Source of the DNA: Thermoleophilaceae bacterium
GTDB lineage: Bacteria > Actinomycetota > Thermoleophilia > Solirubrobacterales > Thermoleophilaceae
Direction: 5' to 3'
Length of the DNA stretch: 5,985 bases
Assembly (NCBI GenBank): GCA_013812485.1
Contig: JACCTJ010000160.1
Location: forward strand, 1-5,985
The position numbers and the translations under genes are program-made. Under the pieces are notes generated by a model, which saw nothing but the letters and a program-made list of their open reading frames with translations, made no database searches and was not told where the DNA came from. Positions 1-5,600 of the stretch are shown piece by piece. Within the stretch, counting starts at the first letter, position 1. Every line of letters starts with the position of its first letter.

Positions 1-1
1 C

Positions 2-1018
2 GAACGTGAAGGTCGGCCCGAGCACGAGCTCCTCGCGACGGCGGGTGCTCGCCGCGAAGAAGCCGTTCAATGCACGCGCCTGGGCGGCAGGGGTCTCGAC
101 GTCGGAGTAGCCGAGCTCCAGATCGCCGGCACCGCCTCCCCCGACGCGCCAGCCGATCTCGGTCGTCCACAAGGCTACGTCGCGCAGTCCGCGAGAGTCG
201 GCGACCGCGCGCGCGTCGGTCAGGTGTTGCATCGCCCTCTCGACGGTCGGCGCGTAGGGGTGAATGGAGAGCGCGTCCACCGAGCACGGGCCGGCCGCGT
301 CGAGCGCGGCGCCGAGATAGCGCGCGCCCGAATGGCGCGAGGCGATGCCGCCCGAGAGGATCCGGGCACCGGGATCGACGGCGCGCAGCACACCGCGGGT
401 CTCCCGCAGCAGGCGGCCGTACTCGCTCGGGTTCGCCGGGCGATCGTCCCAGAACGCAGACAGGTTCGGCTCGTTCCACACCTCCCAGATGCGGATCGGG
501 CGGTAGGGAAGGTCGCTTCGCTCGCGCCAGAAGCTCCCGCCCGGCCCGTAACGCTCGGCGAAGAACCGCACCCGCCGGCGCCACTCGGCGTGCTGGCGCG
601 GGCCCTCAGGCGGTTCGGCGACCTGCTCCCCGGGGGACCGGTCCTTGCGGCGGGTGCGCATGAGTGTCGGAAGCAGCTCGACGCGCTCCTGGGCGGCGGC
701 TGCGATCAATGGGTCGTAGTTCCGCACCGAGGGCGGCTCACGATCGTCGCGGCGGCTCGTCAGCAGGTCTAACCGATAGAAGCCCGCGCCGCTGCGGCGG
801 AGGAGCCGGAAGTCCGAGCGGCGTAGGGTGCGCCAGGCCGTCATCCCGTAGGCGGGGGTCGTCTCTTGCGCGCGCGGAGGAGATCCGGCGGGTTCCTCCC
901 CTCTTGAGCACCCGAGCGGGAGGAAGAGCACGGCGACCGCGCAGACCGCGACCAGGCCGGCGGGAAGGCGCCTCGCGATCACGGCTCTCGGGAGACCGGG
1001 CCGGATGCGATCAAGCAT
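2..1018 (-). CDS. Exported TIM-barrel glycoside hydrolase, GH39/GH5 (PslG-like), C-terminus beyond the window
   Basis: Reading leftward from ATG at 1018 gives 339 open codons that run off the window's left edge, so the C-terminus is missing. Residues 18-36 form a hydrophobic stretch after a basic N-terminus (RR at 16-17), followed by Cys37 (FLPLGCS). This looks like a signal peptide; a lipoprotein is possible, but Pro at -3 makes the lipobox imperfect. The body has clan GH-A hallmarks: WEVWNEPN at 178-185, where Glu183 is the expected acid/base; SIHPYAP around His253; and WTTEIGW at 284-290, where Glu287 is the candidate nucleophile, about 100 residues later as the fold expects. Family knowledge indicates hydrolysis of beta-linked polysaccharide outside the cytoplasm; the substrate is unknown. 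The start is secure because an in-frame TGA lies about 40 bases upstream with no other start codon between; the ribosome site is weak. The gene is divergent from the methyltransferase, and its neighbours suggest glycan remodelling (inference). Confidence 0.86.
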   Translation of the reverse strand, partial: MLDRIRPGLPRAVIARRLPAGLVAVCAVAVLFLPLGCSRGEEPAGSPPRAQETTPAYGMTAWRTLRRSDFRLLRRSGAGFYRLDLLTSRRDDREPPSVRNYDPLIAAAAQERVELLPTLMRTRRKDRSPGEQVAEPPEGPRQHAEWRRRVRFFAERYGPGGSFWRERSDLPYRPIRIWEVWNEPNLSAFWDDRPANPSEYGRLLRETRGVLRAVDPGARILSGGIASRHSGARYLGAALDAAGPCSVDALSIHPYAPTVERAMQHLTDARAVADSRGLRDVALWTTEIGWRVGGGGAGDLELGYSDVETPAAQARALNGFFAASTRRREELVLGPTFTF

Positions 1019-1059
1019 GTTCTCTAACCTGCCACGCGCCGAGCCTGGAGGGCAGAGAG
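1019..1059. other. Divergent intergenic spacer, about 41 bases
   Basis: This is the only non-coding gap between the leftward hydrolase and the rightward methyltransferase. It is too short to hold two full sigma-70-type promoters, so any promoter must extend into one or both coding regions. I could not pick out a convincing -35/-10 pair on either strand. Its clear content is the purine-rich ribosome site for the rightward gene. Confidence 0.5.
1047..1052 (+). promoter_or_regulatory. Shine-Dalgarno GGAGGG ahead of the methyltransferase
   Basis: GGAGGG is a near-perfect anti-16S match. A start about 7 bases downstream would fall at 1060, where the methyltransferase frame has GTC rather than GTG. 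A second purine run, AGAGAGG at 1054-1060, follows. The site therefore marks where translation should begin even though no canonical start codon is present there in this frame. Confidence 0.6.
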
Positions 1060-1845
1060 GTCACTCGAACGAATCTCATAAAGCGCTTCCTCACCAAGGG
1101 ATCGGGACCGCACGCGTGCCCGATCTGCGAGTCCCGGTTCCCGGCGTTTGAGCCGGGGCGAAACCGTCCGGCCGCGCGCTGCCCGAGGTGCGGTTCGCTC
1201 GAGCGCCACCGCCTCGCCTGGCTATTCTTGCAGCGCGAGACGGACCTGTTCGCGGGTCGACCGCTCAGGCTGCTCCACCCAGCGCCGGAGCCGATGCTGA
1301 AGAAGAGGTTCCGCGCGTTGAACCATCTCGATTACCTGAGCGTCGACATCGAATCTTCGCTCGCCGATGAGAAGATGGATCTGACCCAGCTCGACCTCGA
1401 CGACCAGAGCTTCGATTGCAGCTATTGCAGCCATGTGCTCGAGCACATCCAGGACGATCGGGCGGCGATGAGTGAGCTCTATCGAATCCTGCGGCCGGGA
1501 GGCTGGGGCCTACTCGTGGTCCCGATCAACCAGGAGACGACGTACGAGAATCCGACGATCGTCGACCCCGCCGATCGCCTCGAGCATTTCGGCCAAGCCG
1601 ACCACGTGCGCAAGTACGGGCGCGACTTCGCCGACCGTCTCCGGTTGGTCGGGTTCCTCGTCGACGAGATCCCTTACGCGGCAACCCTCGAGCACGGCGC
1701 GATCGCGCGCTACGGCCTCGACGCCAGGGAGCTCGTGCACTTCTGCCGGAAGCCGGCGGCCGGCGGCGGGGCGCCTGAAGGCTCCTCCGTTGCCACTGGC
1801 GGGCTGCAACGCATCGTCCGATCGTCGGAGCATGAGTCCGCGTGA
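1060..1845 (+). CDS. SAM-dependent class I methyltransferase with N-terminal zinc ribbon (start uncertain)
   Basis: The gene encodes about 261 residues if counted from 1060. A zinc ribbon comes first (C20PIC23 and C41PRC44, followed by GSLERHR), then a Rossmann-type methyltransferase core. The usual glycine-rich motif I is replaced by LLHPAPEPMLKKRF, a variant known in this zinc-ribbon subfamily. Acidic SVDIE, then CSHVLEHIQDD (125-132 region) and RILRPGGWGLLVVP match the Methyltransf_11 type. The later LEHFGQADHVRKYGRDFADRL block is also typical of the group. It probably methylates a sugar or glycan intermediate in the cytoplasm (inference from neighbours). No ATG, GTG or TTG lies near the conserved start. 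The frame stays open upstream, but only across the antisense hydrolase; TTG at 904 and CTG at 1045 are the fallback starts. The stop overlaps the next gene's GTG by four bases. The Gly/Ala/Ser-rich tail after CRKP looks disordered. Confidence 0.85.
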   Translation, partial: VTRTNLIKRFLTKGSGPHACPICESRFPAFEPGRNRPAARCPRCGSLERHRLAWLFLQRETDLFAGRPLRLLHPAPEPMLKKRFRALNHLDYLSVDIESSLADEKMDLTQLDLDDQSFDCSYCSHVLEHIQDDRAAMSELYRILRPGGWGLLVVPINQETTYENPTIVDPADRLEHFGQADHVRKYGRDFADRLRLVGFLVDEIPYAATLEHGAIARYGLDARELVHFCRKPAAGGGAPEGSSVATGGLQRIVRSSEHESA

Positions 1846-2638
1846 CGCCACGCGCGCAACGACGCGCGCTCGTCGTGCTCGGCATGCATCGAAGTGGCAC
1901 GTCTGCCGCCGCCCGAGTCTTTAGCCTGCTCGGGGCCGGTCTACCGCAGAACCTGATGCCCCCAAAGGAGGGCGACAACCCCTCCGGCTTCTGGGAGCCG
2001 GAGGAGCTTGTCGCGGCCCACGACTCGCTGCTCGCCGAGCTCGACTCGCGCTGGGACGACCTCTGTCCGCTTCCTTCCGGCTGGTTCGAGTCGGAGGCCG
2101 CACGCCGTGCGCAGGAGACGATCGCGGAGCTCCTCGAGCAGGAGTTCGGCCACACCGGGCTCTTCGTGCTCAAGGATCCGCGGATCTGTCGCACGGTGCC
2201 CCTCTGGACGTCGGCGCTGCGGCGGTTCGGCGCGGAGCCGGGATTCGTGTTCGCCTTCAGGAACCCGCTCGAGGTCGCCTCGTCGCTGGCGGCCCGCGAT
2301 GGGCTTTCCCTCGAGTGGTCGCTTCTTCTCTGGCTTCGCCATGCACTCGACGCGGAGCTGAATACTCGCGCGGAGCGGCGGGTCTTCCTTTCCTATCAGG
2401 GACTGCTCGCCGACTGGAGTGAGGCCGCCGACCGCGTCGCTCGCGCGCTCGAGCTCGAGTGGCCGATCGCCCTCGAGGATGCCGCCGCTGAGGTGGATGC
2501 CTTCCTGAACGCCGAGCAACGTCACCACACGGTCGCCGACGAAGACCTCGCCGTCCGGCCAGACGTCGTCGCGTGGGTCAAGGAGGTGTACGGAGCGCTC
2601 GGCGAAGCCGAACGCCACAGCGACTCGCTCCCGGACGT
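1842..2638 (+). other. Domain: sulfotransferase-family P-loop (residues 1-265 of the giant ORF)
   Basis: VVLGMHRSGTSA at residues 10-22 is the 5'-phosphosulfate-binding loop seen in bacterial Sulfotransfer_3-type proteins, with RSGT in place of the animal KSGT. LKDPRIC at 110-116 and FRNPLEVASSLAARDG from 139 correspond to the conserved KDPR element and the 3'-phosphate-binding Arg/Ser region. FLSYQGLLADW follows the usual pattern. The family transfers sulfate from PAPS to a hydroxyl group; here the acceptor is presumably the glycan built by the later domains (inference). The fold is well supported, the sulfotransferase activity less so. Confidence 0.78.
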
Positions 2639-5600
2639 GGCCGACGCCGTTCGCGCAGAGCTCGATCGCGCCGACCTCGCCTTCACACCCGTCGTCCGGG
2701 AGGCCTCCGCCCGCGCCAGACAGGCCGAGGAGAGGGGAAGGGAGCTCGCGCGCGTCCAGAGCAAGCTCGCAGTCGTCCGAACCCAGCTCGACAAGAGCGA
2801 GCAACGCCAGCGTGAGCTCGTCGAGAACGAGAAGCGTGCAAACGAAGCGCTCGCGCAAGCCAACCAGGAGGCGCGCGACGCGGAGGAACGAGCAGAGTCG
2901 CTCGCGGCCGAGATCGTCGCCGTCGCACCACCCCGTTCGCTTCGCCGGCCGGGTCTTCCTCCCTGGCGCGCGCTGTTGCAATTCGGCTTGTGGCTCGTGC
3001 CTCCGTCTCGTGAAGGGCTCCGGAAGCTGCGGGCCTACCTCGAGCTGAGAAGGGCCAGGGTCTTCGACGCCGACTACTACCTGGAGCACAACCCGGACAT
3101 TCGCCTCGACCCGCTCGTGCACTATGTGAACCACGGGTGGTTGGAGCAGCGCGACCCGAACCCGTGGTTCAGCACCTCGTACTACCTCTCGACGCACACC
3201 GACGTCGCCGAGGCGCGGGTGAACCCCCTCATCCACTACGTCCGGTACGGACGCCGAAACCAACGAGCCACGCGTCGGCCCGCCGAACCCGGCTCGCCCA
3301 CTTTCGGCCTCCGATCGCGGACGAGAGCCCTGAGGCCGAAGCAGGTGCGCCCCGGGGTGCTCACGGCCGGGCTGCTCTCCGCCGCGCGCGAGCGCGTGAC
3401 CGCCGCCCCGCTCTCGGTCTCCGTCGTGCTCCCGACCTACAACCGCGCGTCGACCGTCCCCCGTGCGCTGCGATCGGTGCTCGCACAGTCCTACGCCCCG
3501 CTCGAGATCCTCGTCTCGGACGACGGCAGCACCGACGGGACGCAGGAGATCCTCGAGCAGGAATTCGGCGCCGAGCTCGGAGACGGCCGCGTCCGCGTCC
3601 TCCGCAATCCGAACCGCGGTGTCAGCGCCGCTCGCAACGCCGGCCTTGCGGTAGCTCGCGGCGACGTCGTCGCCTACCTCGACTCGGACAACGAATGGGA
3701 CCCGGACTACCTCCTTGCGATGGTCGACGCGCTCGGTCGCCATCCCGAGGCGGCAACCGCGTACGCCGGGCTGCGCGTGCTCGGAGGCCCGCGCGGCGAC
3801 TTCACTCGTGTCGCCGCGTTCGACCGGGAGACGCTCTTGTACGGCAACTTCATCGACATGAACGTCTTCGTGCACCGGCGGTGGGTTGCGGAGCAGCTGG
3901 GCGCGTTCGACGAGGAGCTCACCCGACTCGTGGACTGGGACATGATCCTCCGCTACACGCGGCTCTATCCCCCGGTCCTCGTCCCTTTCCTGCTGGCGAC
4001 CTACTACACCGGCGTCGGCGAGACGATCACTTCGCGAGAGTCGCTCGGGACGAACCGCCCGCGCGCCCTTGTCAAGCACCGGCGCGAGCTTGCTTGGCGC
4101 GGCCTCGAGCCTGTGCGCATCGGATACGTGCTCTGGGACTGGCCGGCTCTCTCGCAGACCTTCGTCGTCGACGAGCTCCGGCGCCTGCTCGAGCGGGGCT
4201 ATGACGTCAAGGTCTACTTCCGGGCCGACCCCGATGCTGCGGCGATTATCGACTTCCCAGTGGACGCCGTTCGTGTCTCAAAGCCGAAGGAGCTGGCTGA
4301 GCAGTTGCGTCGCGACAAGCGGACGATCCTGCACTCGCACTTCGCGTATCCGGCCGTGACGCGGCTCACCTTCCCTGCCGCGGCGAAGGCGGGGATCCCG
4401 TTCACGTTCATGCCCCACGCGGTGGACATCTTCAACTACGTGAACGAGGGAAGAAACCGGATCGACGAGATCGCGCAGCACCCGCTCTGCCAGAGGGTCT
4501 TCGTCCACGGCGACTTCCACCGTAACTACCTGATCGAGCGCGGCGTGCCCCCGCCGAAGCTGACGCCCACGCTTCAGGCGCTTCCCCCGTTGATCGCGGG
4601 CGGCGACGTCTCCGACGCGGTCGAGCGCAGGCTCCGGGGGCCTCGTCGCGTAGTCACGGCGATCGCGCGCTTCATCGAGAAGAAGGGGATCGAAGACCTG
4701 ATCAGGGCCGCGGACCTGCTCCGTGACGGAGACGTCGAGGTGCGGATCTACGGGTACGGCCCGCTCGAGGATCGCTATCGCGCCCTCGTGCAGGAGCTCG
4801 GCCTCGACAACGTCCGGCTGCTGGGCTCGCTCGAGGATGCAGACGCCGTCCGGGCCGCCTACGCGGAAGCCGACGTCTTCGCCCTGCCGTGCACGCGCGC
4901 CGAGAACGGGGACATGGACGGCCTGCCGACGGTCCTCCTCGAAGCCATGGCGCTCGGCGTCCCTGTCGTGACGACCGCCGTCTCGGGAATCCCGGGGATC
5001 GTGCGCGACGGCGTCTCGGGACTCCTGGTGGCGGACCGTGACCCGCCCGCGCTTGCCGCGGGCCTGCGAACGGCGCTCGAGATGCCCGCCCAGCGGCTCC
5101 GCCGGCTGATCCGCAACGGACAGGACACCGTCGATGAGTACGCCGGTGTCGACAGGACCGTGGACACGCTTCTCGACGTTTGGGCGCGTCCACCGATCGA
5201 CATCGTGCTCGTTACCTACTCGCGAGACGATCCGAGCCGGCACCGCGAGACCGAAGAGGTCCTGCGAAGGATCGTCGAGATGACGACGACGCCATACACG
5301 CTCACGATCGTGGACAACGCGAGCGATGCGGAGCTCGTCCGAGAGCTTCGGTCGTTCGCAGAGGGTCGGGACAACGTCCGTGTGCTTGCCCTACCCGAGA
5401 ACCGTTTCTGGGGACCCGCGGTCAACCTCGCTCTCGAGCAGGGGTCAGGAGAGTTCGTCTTCTACGTTTGCAGCAACGAGGGCTTCGTGGCCAAGGTCGG
5501 GTGGGAGCGGGAGTGCTTGCAGTTCATGCGCGCAAATCCCCGCGTTGCCCTCGCGGGACACCTGATCTCCTCCCCGCGCTTCCATGACGGCGACGGCTAC

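Noticed and set aside
70..772. Two overlapping plus-strand open frames
   Set aside because: Both are antisense to the glycoside hydrolase, which has the signal peptide and catalytic motifs. The predicted products are Arg-rich without domains.
664..1059. N-terminal extension of the methyltransferase back to ATG 664
   Set aside because: The extra 132 residues are Arg/Gly/Ser-rich, lie antisense to the hydrolase and match no domain. The ribosome site at 1047-1052 argues for a start near 1060.
1752..1775. GC-rich, partly palindromic CCGGCGGCCGG run as a terminator
   Set aside because: It lies inside the methyltransferase coding sequence, has no T-run, and encodes an Ala/Gly-rich tail.
1832..1924. 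ATG at 1832 as the start of the gene after the methyltransferase
   Set aside because: This frame reaches a stop at 1922-1924 after about 30 Arg-rich residues, whereas GTG 1842 opens the frame with the P-loop.
1941..4079. Minus-strand open frame of 712 codons opposite the fusion gene
   Set aside because: It lies entirely antisense to a frame with clear sulfotransferase and GT motifs. Its product is rich in Arg, Glu, Gly and Val with no recognisable domain, as expected from the complement of GC-biased codons.
3137..4204. Plus-strand open frame of 355 codons
   Set aside because: It overlaps the GT2 domain in another frame and is extremely Arg/Pro/Ala-rich with no domain, so it is a shadow of the high-GC coding sequence.
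4902..4943. Asp in place of the first Glu of the GT4 EX7E motif as a sign of inactivity
   Set aside because: DGLPxVLxEAMA is common in otherwise normal GT4 exopolysaccharide enzymes, so it does not suggest loss of function.
4278..5243. Minus-strand open frame of 321 codons
   Set aside because: It is antisense to the GT4 domain, whose motifs are intact. The product is charged and low in hydrophobic core, typical of an antisense shadow.
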